From contig JAKFUS010000033.1 in NCBI GenBank assembly GCA_021732605.1, forward strand, positions 1-64,000: a stretch of DNA of 64,000 nt, read 5' to 3'. This document shows positions 18,317-27,099 of the stretch, piece by piece (the stretch's first letter is position 1; every line of letters starts with the position of its first letter). The DNA is from Betaproteobacteria bacterium. GTDB lineage: Bacteria; Pseudomonadota; Gammaproteobacteria; Burkholderiales; SG8-41. The notes beneath the pieces are model-generated. The model was not told the DNA's origin. It made no database searches and saw nothing but the letters and a program-made list of their open reading frames with translations. Both the position numbers and the translations under genes were made by a program.

Positions 18317-19248
18317 AACATTCCTCCCAGCCAGGTGAGCAGCGGCACGTTGATGAAAACATTGAACGGAAAGGTGACGGCCAGCGCAGCCGAAATACCC
18401 AGTGCAGGATTAGCCTCCGGCACAGCCATGCGCATCGCCGCGGGAGCGGCAATATAGGAAGCGCTCGCCAGCAGAACGCCGAACAGGGTCGCGCCGCCAG
18501 CCGAAAGGTCGAGCACCCAGGTGCCGAGTCCGACGCCGACAGCCCCCGTCACCAGCGGAATCACCAGTGCGAACACCACCAGCGGGGTGCCGGCGCGACG
18601 CAGATCCGGAAAGCGGCCGCCCACCACCAACCCGAGTTCCAGCAAATACAACGCAAGTACTCCCCGGAACAAGTCGCTGAACACGGGCTTCAGCGATGCA
18701 TATCCTTCAGCGCCAACGATAAAACCGATCATGATGCCGCCGGCCAGCAGCACGATGCCCTTGTTGGCCGCGACCTCCCGAAACACCGGCGCTCCCTTCG
18801 CACCGCGCTGACGCGCCAGCATCACGCCGGCAATGATGCCCGGAGCCTCCATCAAGGCCAGCAGCACCGGCATGAAGGGTTCGGCAGGAATGCCGCGCTG
18901 CTGCAGGTATGCTGTCGCGATCGCAAAGGTCACCACGGAAACGGAACCGTAGTGCGCAGCGACACTGGCGGCATCGGCACGACCAAGTCCGACGGCAGTG
19001 CGCAGAAGCGGAAACAGCACAAAGGGCAGCGCAAATCCGGCAAAAACAGCAAACGCCGCCGGCAATGCGACTTGCGCCAGCGGTTGATGCGACAACTCCA
19101 CCCCGCCCTTCAAGCCAATGGCCAGCAGCAGGTAGATCGACAAGGCCTCGTACACCGGCTCCGGAAAACGCAGGTCCGAGCGGGCGAGTCTCGCAGCAAC
19201 GCCCAGTGCAAACATCAGAACCAGCGGATCGATCATCATGCCGGGCAT
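18313..19248 (-). CDS. sbtA: SbtA-like sodium-dependent bicarbonate transporter
   Basis: A 311-residue membrane protein of the SbtA/DUF897 family with about ten hydrophobic helices. Family segments include LAIGLKGGVELS, AAHYGSVSVVTFA, PVLLALMEAPGIIAG, LLELGLVVGGRFPDL and LLASASYIAAPAAMRMAVPEANP. SbtA imports bicarbonate with sodium in cyanobacteria. Here it is encoded with its PII-like partner. The start may be 19248 or the ATG at 19239. The CoA transferase gene ends five bases upstream, suggesting a shared transcript. Confidence 0.87.
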   Translation of the reverse strand: MPGMMIDPLVLMFALGVAARLARSDLRFPEPVYEALSIYLLLAIGLKGGVELSHQPLAQVALPAAFAVFAGFALPFVLFPLLRTAVGLGRADAASVAAHYGSVSVVTFAIATAYLQQRGIPAEPFMPVLLALMEAPGIIAGVMLARQRGAKGAPVFREVAANKGIVLLAGGIMIGFIVGAEGYASLKPVFSDLFRGVLALYLLELGLVVGGRFPDLRRAGTPLVVFALVIPLVTGAVGVGLGTWVLDLSAGGATLFGVLLASASYIAAPAAMRMAVPEANPALGISAALAVTFPFNVFINVPLLTWLGGML

Positions 19249-19253
19249 CCGCC

Positions 19254-20489
19254 TCAGATCACCTTGCGGGCACGCAGGCCGGCAATCGTCTTTGCGTCAT
19301 AACCGAGTTCGCCGAGAATCACCTCGCTGTCGGCCCCCACCGGCCGCGGCGGTGTGTCGGCGCGCGGGCCGTCATGCGCGTAGGTGAACGGGGACAGCGG
19401 CACCTTGAGGTCTTTGGCGAAACCGGTCTCGGACGGCGGAAAGCTGTGGAACAGCCCGCGCGATGCCGTCTGTACTTCCGCCATGCATTCCGGAATCGTA
19501 CGCACACGACCGGCTGGCGCGCCGGCTTCGTTGAACAGCGGCTCCCACTCTGCAGCGGTGCGCTGCATCAGTTTTTCCTGCATCAGCGCGCGCAGCGCCG
19601 GAATGTTGTCACGCCGTGCAGCGCCGGTGGAGAAACGCGGATCATCGTTCAGCGCAGTCAGCCCGAGCACCTTGAGCAGACCCTGATGCTGGTGCTCTTC
19701 GTTGATGGCAAAGGCAATCAGGCCGTCGGCGGTGTTGAAGGTGGTCGAAGCCGGTGAACGGCTGGCAGCATCATTGCCGCCCTGCTTCGGTATCGCGCCG
19801 GTGTTCATGTGCGCCGTCACCACCGAGGCCATCAGGATGATGTTGGTGTCGAGCATCGCGAGGTCGATGTACTGGCCTTTGCCGGTACGCTGTTTCTGAT
19901 ACAGCGCGGCGGACACTGCATAAGCCGCAGCCAGACCGGTGGAGTAATCGATGATCGGCGGCCCCGCCTTCAGCGGACCGCTTTCTTTCGTGCCGGTCAC
20001 GCTCATGAAACCGGACCAGGCCTGGATCACGCTGTCGTATGCGGGATGGCTCTGTTTCGGACCGGTATTTCCATAAGCGGTAATCGACATGAAGATGACT
20101 TCAGGATTGACCTTCTTGACCGCCTCATAACCGATGCCGCGTTTTTCAGCAGAGCCGCTGCGCAGATTCTGCACGATCACGTCGCACTCTGCGGCGAGCT
20201 TGAGAAAAATGTCGCGGCCTTCGGGTTTATTCAGATCCAGCGCCAGAAAACGCTTGTTCGACGACTGGGTCATGAACCCCAGCGACATGCCCTGCTGGCC
20301 GTACGATGGATCGGATTCGGTGCGCCAACGCACCGTTTCACCCTTGCCCGGCGGCTCGATCTTGATGACCTCCGCACCGAGCAGCGCCAGCTGGTAGGCG
20401 CAGAACGGCCCCGCCAGCACGCGAGTCAAATCCAGTACTTTGATGCCGGCAAAGGCCCTTTGGTCGCCTGTGGTTTGATGTGTTGCCAT
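19254..20489 (-). CDS. CaiB/BaiF family CoA transferase (class III)
   Basis: A 411-residue class III CoA transferase. Family motifs include LDLTRVLAGPFCAYQLALLGAEV (split here), KIEPPGKGETVR, LALDLNKPEGR, CDVIVQNLRSGSAEKRGIGY and the C-terminal PLSPFTY segment. These enzymes move CoA between carboxylic acids through an active-site aspartate. The substrate is unknown. The ATG at 20489 excludes a non-conserved 12-residue extension. It lies directly upstream of sbtAB on the same strand. Confidence 0.92.
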   Translation of the reverse strand: MATHQTTGDQRAFAGIKVLDLTRVLAGPFCAYQLALLGAEVIKIEPPGKGETVRWRTESDPSYGQQGMSLGFMTQSSNKRFLALDLNKPEGRDIFLKLAAECDVIVQNLRSGSAEKRGIGYEAVKKVNPEVIFMSITAYGNTGPKQSHPAYDSVIQAWSGFMSVTGTKESGPLKAGPPIIDYSTGLAAAYAVSAALYQKQRTGKGQYIDLAMLDTNIILMASVVTAHMNTGAIPKQGGNDAASRSPASTTFNTADGLIAFAINEEHQHQGLLKVLGLTALNDDPRFSTGAARRDNIPALRALMQEKLMQRTAAEWEPLFNEAGAPAGRVRTIPECMAEVQTASRGLFHSFPPSETGFAKDLKVPLSPFTYAHDGPRADTPPRPVGADSEVILGELGYDAKTIAGLRARKVI

Positions 20490-20562
20490 GATGCTCTCCG
20501 TAAAAATCCGTGAGCATGATAACAAGGCACCCGAGGGTGTCGGGCAAGCAGTTCACATTGCG

Positions 20563-21441
20563 CTAGCGGGCGATACCGACCTGCAAGGGTTGGGATTTTG
20601 CAGCAGCAACGCGCACCAGCAATTCGCGTATCTGTGGCACCACTTCCTGCGCTGCTTCTTCCCCCGCAGCGAGGTTGGCAATTTTCTGCGAAAAATCGGT
20701 GATGCGGGTGCGGATGGTCTGTGGCCGGATCACGATGTCGGCCTTGTCTGAATCGACACCACGCCATGACACATCGACCGCGATAACAATGTCGGCGCCC
20801 ATGTCGCGCGCGACCGACGCCGGCAGGCGGCTCGCCACACCGCCATCAACATATTCGGTGCCGCGGATCACCACCGGCCAGAAGAGCTTCGGCACGCTGG
20901 CCGAGGCGCGCACCGCCATGCCGGTATTGCCGCGGTTGAAAATGACCATGCGATTGGTTGCACGTTCGGCCACTACCGCGGCAAACGGTTTCGGCAAGGC
21001 TTCGATCGGGCGGTTGCGCAGCGACTCGTTGATATAAGACTGCAGTCGCCCGCCCTGGATCATGCCGGGACCGAACAGCGTGAAGTCAAGCAGGTCGTCA
21101 TCCTCAATGTCAAGCGCGGTTGCCTTCAATTCAGCAGCACGCATGCCGCCCGCGTGCAGCGCAGCGACCACCGCCCCGGAACTGACGCCGACGATGACAT
21201 CAGCCTCGATACCGGCCTCCTCCAGCGCCTTCAATACGCCGACATGGGCAAAACCGCGAGAGCCGCCCGCACCCAGCACCAGCCCGATCACCGGGCGTGC
21301 TGCAGTGGTGCGCACCAGCGGCGCGGCATACGGCGCATCGGCCGCGGTGTAGTCGATCGGCGCAGTAGCACAGCCGGCAAGAAGGCCGACGAGAATACCG
21401 ACAATGGGGGGAACCAGGATTTGTTTGCTGAGGGTGTGCAT
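20563..21441 (-). CDS. Patatin-like phospholipase lipoprotein
   Basis: A 292-residue patatin-family hydrolase with a lipoprotein signal (LVGLLAGC lipobox, cysteine near residue 22). The catalytic elements are the oxyanion loop GAGGSRGF, the nucleophile GVSSG and the aspartate in DGGVAS, forming the Ser-Asp dyad. It probably acts on membrane lipids or esters in the periplasm. An open frame continues far upstream, but the lipoprotein signal fixes the start at 21441. It is divergent from the Bug gene at 21622. Confidence 0.9.
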   Translation of the reverse strand: MHTLSKQILVPPIVGILVGLLAGCATAPIDYTAADAPYAAPLVRTTAARPVIGLVLGAGGSRGFAHVGVLKALEEAGIEADVIVGVSSGAVVAALHAGGMRAAELKATALDIEDDDLLDFTLFGPGMIQGGRLQSYINESLRNRPIEALPKPFAAVVAERATNRMVIFNRGNTGMAVRASASVPKLFWPVVIRGTEYVDGGVASRLPASVARDMGADIVIAVDVSWRGVDSDKADIVIRPQTIRTRITDFSQKIANLAAGEEAAQEVVPQIRELLVRVAAAKSQPLQVGIAR

Positions 21442-21534
21442 GGCTTCGAGTGTGAGATGACCGCCAATTTCAGTCAAGGTTCCTTGCGGCTTCAGGCTAC
21501 CCTTGCTGCAGGTACGCCCGATTGGGCACTGAAC

Positions 21535-21565
21535 GGTTGCCTTGCCCGGGCAAACCCGACAGAAT
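21535..21565 (+). promoter_or_regulatory. Conserved leader box upstream of Bug gene 1
   Basis: A 31-base box containing GGTTGCCTTGCCCGGGC and CAAACCCGACAGAAT. It matches 28 of 31 positions with 22731-22761, which sits at a similar distance upstream of the next Bug gene. In this copy TTGCCCGGGCAA is a perfect palindrome. It may be a shared operator or a relic of tandem duplication. A TATAAT hexamer follows at 21595-21600. Confidence 0.45.
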
Positions 21566-21621
21566 CCGCAACTGTTTCTGCAGTGCCCCATAAATATAAT
21601 CGTCTTGCCTAGAGGAAAACC

Positions 21622-22596
21622 ATGAATTTCACCCGTTATTTGATGCCACTGGTTGCAGCATCCCTCAGCCTGGGCGCCGCGCAGGCAGCCGTTGCTGCAG
21701 ATTACCCCAGTCGCCCGATCCGCCTGATTGTGCCCAATGCTGCAGGCAGTTCGGTCGATACCCTGGGCCGTATTTTCGCCAATACCATGACCAGCGTTGC
21801 CAAACAGCAGGTCATCGTCGACAACCGCGCCGGTGCCGGCGGCCTGATCGGCATGGAAATCGGCAAGGACGCCAACCCCGACGGTTATACGCTGGTGTCG
21901 GCATCGACTGCGGCCATGGTGATCGGACCACACATCCATAAAAACCTGCCATTTGATCCACTGAAGGACTATGCCTTCATCTCGCTGTTCGGCAACACGC
22001 CGAACATTCTGGTGGTCAATCCGTCGATACCGGTCAAATCGGTCAAGGAACTGATCGAGTACAACAAGAGCCGTGACGGCAAGGCCAACATGGCATCCGC
22101 CGGCGTCGGTTCACAAAGCCACCTCGCAGGCGAGATGTTCATGCAAGTCGCCAAAACCACAGCCCTGCATGTGCCCTACAAAGGCGGCGGACCTTCGGTG
22201 GCCGCAGTGGTGGCCGGAGAATCGCAATGGACCATCACCCCGGCACCGGCAGTGGCCGGCCTGATCAAAGGCGGCAAGCTGCGCGCCGTCGCGCACAGTC
22301 TGCCCAAACGCACCGCGCTCCTCGGCGATCTGCCGGCGATCGCGGAAACCGTGCCGGGTTATCAATACGGTGGCTGGAACGGCCTGCTCGCACCGATCAA
22401 AACACCCAAGCCGGTCCTGGCCAAGGTGCGCGAATTGCTGGTGAAAACCACCGAGAACGCGGAATTCAAAGTGGCTTTCGAAAAACAAATGACTGAAGTC
22501 ACCACCAACACGCCGGAAGAATTCCGCAAGTTTTTGACCGACGAAATCAAAAGCATGGGACCGGTGGTCAAAGCCGCCGGACTCAAAGCCAACTGA
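21622..22596 (+). CDS. Bug/TctC-family periplasmic solute receptor
   Basis: A 324-residue receptor with a signal peptide (MNFTRYLMPLVAASLSLGAA to VAA, about 28 residues). The mature part opens with DYPSRPIRLIVPNAAGSSVDT and has IVDNRAGAGGLIGMEIGKDANPDG split by the fold. It has NAAGSSVDT where most family members have PGGxxD, as does its neighbour at 22823. That suggests a shared ligand class. It precedes its paralogue by 226 bases and is followed by a strong terminator. AGAGGAAAAC supplies the ribosome site. Confidence 0.92.
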   Translation: MNFTRYLMPLVAASLSLGAAQAAVAADYPSRPIRLIVPNAAGSSVDTLGRIFANTMTSVAKQQVIVDNRAGAGGLIGMEIGKDANPDGYTLVSASTAAMVIGPHIHKNLPFDPLKDYAFISLFGNTPNILVVNPSIPVKSVKELIEYNKSRDGKANMASAGVGSQSHLAGEMFMQVAKTTALHVPYKGGGPSVAAVVAGESQWTITPAPAVAGLIKGGKLRAVAHSLPKRTALLGDLPAIAETVPGYQYGGWNGLLAPIKTPKPVLAKVRELLVKTTENAEFKVAFEKQMTEVTTNTPEEFRKFLTDEIKSMGPVVKAAGLKAN

Positions 22597-22616
22597 TTCC
22601 GCAAATCCAAGGCCTC

Positions 22617-22643
22617 GGGGCGGCTGCGGCCGCCCCTTTTTTT
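22617..22643 (+). terminator. Intrinsic terminator
   Basis: Stem GGGGCGGC, loop TGCG, stem GCCGCCCC, followed directly by seven T residues. It lies 21 bases downstream of the first tandem Bug gene and separates it from the second. Confidence 0.92.
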
Positions 22644-22730
22644 GTGCAGTTTTTGCTTGCAGCCATCGCCTCAGCACGTTCGCCCTGAGCAGCATCGCAG
22701 CCGAGGCTCCGACCAAATTGGTCTGGCAAT

Positions 22731-22761
22731 GGTTGCCTTACCCAGTCAAACCCGACAGAAT
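22731..22761 (+). promoter_or_regulatory. Conserved leader box upstream of Bug gene 2
   Basis: Second copy of the 31-base box, with GGTTGCCTTACCCAGTC then CAAACCCGACAGAAT. It lies 62 bases before the start at 22823, compared with 57 bases in the first copy. The palindromic centre is degraded here. Confidence 0.45.
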
Positions 22762-22822
22762 TCCCGCCAAAGGCTGCTGCTGTTCAGAAGACCTTAAAAC
22801 CCGACAACACAGGAGGAGCCTC

Positions 22823-23797
22823 ATGAAGGTCAAACTTGTTGTTTCCGCATGGCTGGTCGCCAGCGGATTTTTCCCTACAATCAGCGCGTTCGCCGCCGAC
22901 ACCTATCCCAGTCGGTCAATCCGCGTAATGGTACCCAACGGCGCAGGGAGTTCGGTGGATACCCTGACCCGCATCGTGACCACCAGCATGAGCGATGTCA
23001 TCAAGCAGCAATTGGTGGTCGATAACCGCGCTGGCGCCGGCGGCGTCATCGGCATGGAAATTGGCAAAGGCGCCAATCCGGACGGCTACACGCTGATTGC
23101 CGCAACCACCGCGGCATCAACGATCGCGAGACTGCTGGTAAAAAATCCCACTTACCATCCGGTGAATGACTACGACATGGTCGGGCAGTTCGGCGTGACG
23201 CTCAACGTGCTGGTGGTCGCCAATGCCATGCCGGTCAAATCGGTGCCGGAACTGATCACCTACGCCAAGGGCGGCAAACAACCGTTCAACATGGCCTCGG
23301 CCGGCGTCGGTTCACAAAGCCACCTGTCGGGCGCGTATTTCATGCTGGAGGCCAAGTTTGATTCACTGCACGTGCCGTACAAGGGCGGCGGCGCCTCGGT
23401 GGCAGCGCTGGTCGCGGGAGAATCGCAGTGGTCGCTGACGCCGTCAGCCGCTGCGATGACCCACGTCAACGCCAAACGCATGCGCGCGATCGGACACAGC
23501 CTGATCAAACCGACCGCCCTGCTGCCCGGCATCCCGCCCATCTCCGACACCATACCGGGCTTCGACTACACCGGCTGGATGGGCTTCATGGTACCCAAGG
23601 GCACGCCCAAACCGATCATTGAGAAGCTGCGTGTGGCCATGGTCGAAACCATGAAAATGCCGGATGTCGTCAAAGGCATGAATTTCCAGGGTACCGAAAT
23701 CATCATCTTGGGGCCCGTGGAATTCCGCAAGGAAGTGCAGGAGTCGATGGTCAAAAATGCGAAGCTGGTAAAAACCGTCGGACTGCAGGCGAATTGA
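22823..23797 (+). CDS. Bug/TctC-family periplasmic solute receptor
   Basis: A 324-residue receptor and clear paralogue of the preceding gene. The signal peptide is MKVKLVVSAWLVASGFF to AFAA. The mature protein has DTYPSRSIRVMVPNGAGSS, VVDNRAGAGGVIGMEIGKGA and ASAGVGSQSHLSGAYF, each nearly matching the neighbour. AGGAGGAG precedes the ATG at 22823; an earlier in-frame start lies before the ribosome site. No TctAB genes are present. It ends in a terminator. The acyl-CoA dehydrogenase follows but is probably separately transcribed. Confidence 0.93.
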   Translation: MKVKLVVSAWLVASGFFPTISAFAADTYPSRSIRVMVPNGAGSSVDTLTRIVTTSMSDVIKQQLVVDNRAGAGGVIGMEIGKGANPDGYTLIAATTAASTIARLLVKNPTYHPVNDYDMVGQFGVTLNVLVVANAMPVKSVPELITYAKGGKQPFNMASAGVGSQSHLSGAYFMLEAKFDSLHVPYKGGGASVAALVAGESQWSLTPSAAAMTHVNAKRMRAIGHSLIKPTALLPGIPPISDTIPGFDYTGWMGFMVPKGTPKPIIEKLRVAMVETMKMPDVVKGMNFQGTEIIILGPVEFRKEVQESMVKNAKLVKTVGLQAN

Positions 23798-23818
23798 ATT
23801 AGCTGTCAAACAACGGGG

Positions 23819-23849
23819 CGCGCGGATTTCCGCGCGGCCCGCTTTTTTT
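23819..23849 (+). terminator. Intrinsic terminator
   Basis: Hairpin CGCGCGGA, short loop TT, TCCGCGCG, followed by GCCCGC and seven T residues. It lies 21 bases downstream of the second Bug gene and only 17 bases before the acyl-CoA dehydrogenase start, so that gene may depend partly on read-through. Confidence 0.85.
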
Positions 23850-23865
23850 GTGGAGAACGGGAAAA

Positions 23866-25116
23866 ATGATATTGGACGCCATGGTCGACCGCGGGCTTTC
23901 GGACGAGACCCGCATGATGCGCGAAGTGACCCGCAAATTTGCCAACGAACATGTCATTCCGTTCACCCGCAAGAACTGGCAACGCGAATGGAACATGAAT
24001 CCGGATGAGCGCCTGCCGCCGGAAATCCTGCAGATCGCGGACAAAATCGGCATCCGCACCCTGGGCATCCCGGAAGAATTCGGCGGCACCGCGCTGGACC
24101 CGAAAACGGAAGTGCAGACCTTCGCGGTGATTTCGGAAGAAATTTCGCGCGGCGACTGCGGACTGGCGGAAAAAATGGTGCAGATCTGGAAAGTATCGGT
24201 GCTGCTCCGGAACGTCGCGCCCCGTCATCTGCAGGAACGCTGGTTCCCGCGCGTGGTGGCCGATCCGGCATTTACCCTCTCGCATTGCCTGACGGAGCCG
24301 CGCGGCGCCTCCGACCGCTGGCTGCCGTACAACGTGCCGGAAGCGGCGATGCAGACCAAGGCGGTGAAAAAGGGGGACCGCTGGGTGATCAACGGCCGCA
24401 AGCAGTTCATCACCAATGCTTATGACGCAAGCCTTTATGTGATCTACGCCAACACCAACACCAAAGTCGGCATGCTGCAGGGCACCTCGAGCTTTCTGGT
24501 GCCGCGCGACACGCCGGGCCTCACCGTGCAGCGCTGCAATGAAACGCTGGGCGGCCGCTACATGAACAACGGCGAGATCTCGTTCGAGGACATGGAAATC
24601 CCGGAAGACCACCTGCTGGTGGAGAACACCGCGCTGGCCAAGGCGGGTATTTATTTCCGTCCCGGCAAGATCATCCAGGGCTCGAAGAACATCGGTGTCG
24701 CGGTGCGCGCCTTCGAGGAAACCGCCAAGTACGTGCAGAATTATGTGCAGGGCGGCAAAATTCTGATCAAGCATCAGGCCACGGCAATCCGGCTCGCCGA
24801 AATGGCCACCAAGATCTGCGCCGTGCGCGGACTGCTGCGCGAAGCCTCGCGCGCGGTCGACGAAAACGCCCCGGAAGCGGAAGTGTTGTGCAATATGGTC
24901 AAACTCTATGCTTCTGAATCGGTGCTGGAAGTTTGCAAACATGCCGTGGAACTGCACGGCGGCAACGGCACGATGCTTGAGTTCGGCATCGAGAAACTGT
25001 ATCGCGACGCAACCATGTATCTGCACATGGACGGCACGGTGGACGTCACCAAGTTCAAGATCGTGAAAAACCTGTTCCCGGACACCGCCGGCAAATACGC
25101 CGGCCCGGAGGCCTGA
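23866..25116 (+). CDS. Acyl-CoA dehydrogenase family protein
   Basis: A 416-residue FAD enzyme. The N-terminal helical domain holds RKFANEHVIPFTRKNW and LGIPEEFGGTALDPKTE. The middle flavin-binding segment has LTEPRGASDR and VINGRKQFITNAYDASLY. The C-terminal four-helix domain has EVCKHAVELHGGNGTMLEF and the YRDATMYLHMDGT region. It oxidises an unknown acyl-CoA to its 2,3-enoyl form. The ATG at 23866 is preceded by GGAGAACGGG; the upstream TTG is rejected. It may act with the reductase gene that follows. Confidence 0.92.
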   Translation: MILDAMVDRGLSDETRMMREVTRKFANEHVIPFTRKNWQREWNMNPDERLPPEILQIADKIGIRTLGIPEEFGGTALDPKTEVQTFAVISEEISRGDCGLAEKMVQIWKVSVLLRNVAPRHLQERWFPRVVADPAFTLSHCLTEPRGASDRWLPYNVPEAAMQTKAVKKGDRWVINGRKQFITNAYDASLYVIYANTNTKVGMLQGTSSFLVPRDTPGLTVQRCNETLGGRYMNNGEISFEDMEIPEDHLLVENTALAKAGIYFRPGKIIQGSKNIGVAVRAFEETAKYVQNYVQGGKILIKHQATAIRLAEMATKICAVRGLLREASRAVDENAPEAEVLCNMVKLYASESVLEVCKHAVELHGGNGTMLEFGIEKLYRDATMYLHMDGTVDVTKFKIVKNLFPDTAGKYAGPEA

Positions 25117-25205
25117 CAACGCAGGTTTCCGGTACGGGTGGGGGCGCGCACGCTACAATCGCGCCTCGGTCGATTTCCACAAAATGGTTGAAAACCATTT
25201 TCAGT

Positions 25206-25246
25206 CTCCTCCCTTCTCCTCTCGGGAGAAGGGTCGGGGATGAGGG
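25206..25246. repeat. Partial copy of the CCCTTCTCC palindromic repeat
   Basis: A hairpin CCCTTCTCC/GGGAGAAGGG at 25211-25233 followed by TCGGGGATGAGGG matches one arm of the MITE-like elements at 6551 and 56439. It lies in the 172-base gap before the quinone oxidoreductase. It could also work as a weak transcription roadblock. Confidence 0.5.
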
Positions 25247-25288
25247 AGAAAACGCGACCATTCACTGAAGCAATACGGAGCAAACCTG

Positions 25289-26281
25289 TTGAAAGCCCTG
25301 ATCGTCAAAGAACACGGACCGCTGGAAAACCTGCTGCTGGAAGAAGTACCGGATCCCGTGCCAGGCCCCGGCGAAGTGCTGGTCGATGTCCATGCCGCCA
25401 GCGTCAATTTTCCCGACCTGCTGGTGATCGGCGGCACCTACCAGATCCTGCCTAAACGCCCGTTCAGTCCCGGCAAGGACATGGCCGGTGTGGTTGCCGC
25501 GGTCGGCGCCGGTGTGACCACCTGCAAACCCGGTGATCGCGTCGCGGCGCAGAACGAATACGGCGCTTACGCGCAGAAGTGCGTGGTCAAGCAAGCGACC
25601 TGTTATCCGATGCCGGAAGCGATGAGTTACGCCGATGCCGCAGCAATGGGCATCGCCTATCCGACGGCGCATTTCGCGTTGGTCGAGCGCGGTCAGTACC
25701 AGCCCGGCGAAACCGTGTTGATCAACGGCGCCGCCGGCGGCGTCGGCATCGCCACCATCCAGGTCGCCAAGGCACTGGGCGCCACCGTGGTCGCCAGCGT
25801 CAGCAGCGAGGCCAAGGCCAAACTCGCCAAGGAAATGGGCGCCGATCATGTGGTGCGCACCGATGTGCCGAACCTGCGCGATGCGTTCCGCGACCAGGTG
25901 CTCGCCGCTGTCGGCAAACGCGGCGTCGACATCATTGTCGATCCGGTCGGCGGTGACGTGTTCGACGCCAGCCTGCGCGTCATTGCGTGGTCGGGCCGGC
26001 TGATCGTCGTCGGTTTTGCCGAGGGCCGCATTCCCGAAGTCAAAGCCGGCCATCTGCTGGTGAAAAACATCGCCATGCTTGGTCTGCAGTACAGCGCCTA
26101 CCGCGACCGCCAGCCGGAAAAAGTACGCCGCGTGCAGCAGGAATTGTTCGACTGGTACGCCGCCGGCAAAATCAAACCGCATGTGATGGCGGCGTATCCG
26201 CTGGCACAGTATCAGGATGCGTTGCGTGCGGTGCGCGACCGCAAGGTGGTGGGCAAGGTCGTGATCATGACCCGCCAGTGA
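25289..26281 (+). CDS. NADPH:quinone oxidoreductase family protein
   Basis: A 330-residue medium-chain reductase without structural zinc. It has EVPDPVPGPGEVLVDVHAAS, VNFPDLLVIGGTYQ, the glycine-rich INGAAGGVGIATIQVAKALGA (split by strand and helix) and the C-terminal VVGKVVIMTRQ. It reduces quinones or activated alkenes with NADPH. The start is a TTG at 25289 preceded by ACGGAGC, because no ATG lies near the conserved start MKALIVKEHGP. Its place behind an acyl-CoA dehydrogenase suggests a role in the same oxidation route. Confidence 0.9.
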   Translation: MKALIVKEHGPLENLLLEEVPDPVPGPGEVLVDVHAASVNFPDLLVIGGTYQILPKRPFSPGKDMAGVVAAVGAGVTTCKPGDRVAAQNEYGAYAQKCVVKQATCYPMPEAMSYADAAAMGIAYPTAHFALVERGQYQPGETVLINGAAGGVGIATIQVAKALGATVVASVSSEAKAKLAKEMGADHVVRTDVPNLRDAFRDQVLAAVGKRGVDIIVDPVGGDVFDASLRVIAWSGRLIVVGFAEGRIPEVKAGHLLVKNIAMLGLQYSAYRDRQPEKVRRVQQELFDWYAAGKIKPHVMAAYPLAQYQDALRAVRDRKVVGKVVIMTRQ

Positions 26282-26301
26282 TCAGCCCGGCATCCACGAT
26301 G

Positions 26302-26335
26302 ATTATATAAGTAATTGTTTTTAAACAATACTTAA
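26302..26335 (-). promoter_or_regulatory. IHF-like intergenic motif, copy 4 (imperfect)
   Basis: On the minus strand AAACAATTACTTATATAAT resembles the other copies but has AACAA where the consensus has ATCAA. The neighbouring TTGTTTAAAAACAA is a perfect palindrome. It lies 70 bases upstream of the UPF0114 gene. Confidence 0.35.
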
Positions 26336-26405
26336 TATCTTGGCGGCACGGCTTGTAATGCCACACGAAGTGTAGACAATACCCACTTTTCCGGAACATC
26401 CCGCC

Positions 26406-26981
26406 ATGCAAAATCCCAAACCCGACACCAGCCAGCTAGGCACTTTACCGCGCTGGATCTTCATGAGCCGCTGGTTGCAGGCGCCGCTGTATATCGGTCT
26501 GATTGCCGCGCAGGCACTGTATGTATGGCAATTCTGGCGCGAGCTCATGCATTTGATTGCGGAGATGACCGCCAATAACATCACCGAGGCGCAGATCATG
26601 CTGATCGTGCTCGGCCTGATCGACGTGGTGATGATTTCCAATCTGCTGGTGATGGTCATCGTCGGTGGCTGGGAAACGTTCGTCTCGCGCCTCGACCTGC
26701 AGAACCATCCAGACCAACCGGAGTGGTTGTCGCACGTCAATGCCGGCGTACTGAAGGTCAAGCTCGCCACCGCCATCATCGGCATCTCTTCAATCCACCT
26801 GTTACAGACCTTCATCAACGCCGCAAAACTCGAAGAAAAGACAATGATGTGGCAAACCATCATTCATCTGACCTTTGTGATGTCAGCGGTGGCCATCGCC
26901 TATACCGAAAAACTCACCCAATCGACGCCGCGGTCGCACCGTCCCGGAGCCGTGGCCGGGGATACTCAAACAGATCACTGA
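26406..26981 (+). CDS. UPF0114 (YqhA-like) inner membrane protein
   Basis: A 191-residue integral membrane protein. Hydrophobic helices occur at about 22-45 ([18 protein letters not shown]), 65-90 ([21 protein letters not shown]), 118-140 and 150-172. The family hallmark is [20 protein letters not shown] followed by [23 protein letters not shown] (split). Function is unknown. No clear operon partner: flanking spacers exceed 100 bases. Confidence 0.87.
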   Translation: MQNPKPDTSQLGTLPRWIFMSRWLQAPLYIGLIAAQALYVWQFWRELMHLIAEMTANNITEAQIMLIVLGLIDVVMISNLLVMVIVGGWETFVSRLDLQNHPDQPEWLSHVNAGVLKVKLATAIIGISSIHLLQTFINAAKLEEKTMMWQTIIHLTFVMSAVAIAYTEKLTQSTPRSHRPGAVAGDTQTDH

Positions 26982-27099
26982 GACCCAAACCACACCCGCA
27001 GCCTCCGGGTTTGGCAGCAATATAAATTGAGTATGATGGGGGCGGAATGATCGGCAAGAACACGGCAGCTACGCACCGTGACCAGGGGACCAAGCAACA

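Noticed and set aside
21442-21939. N-terminal extension of the patatin gene
   Set aside because: The lipoprotein signal at 21441 marks the start, and the extension overlaps the divergent Bug gene and its leader.
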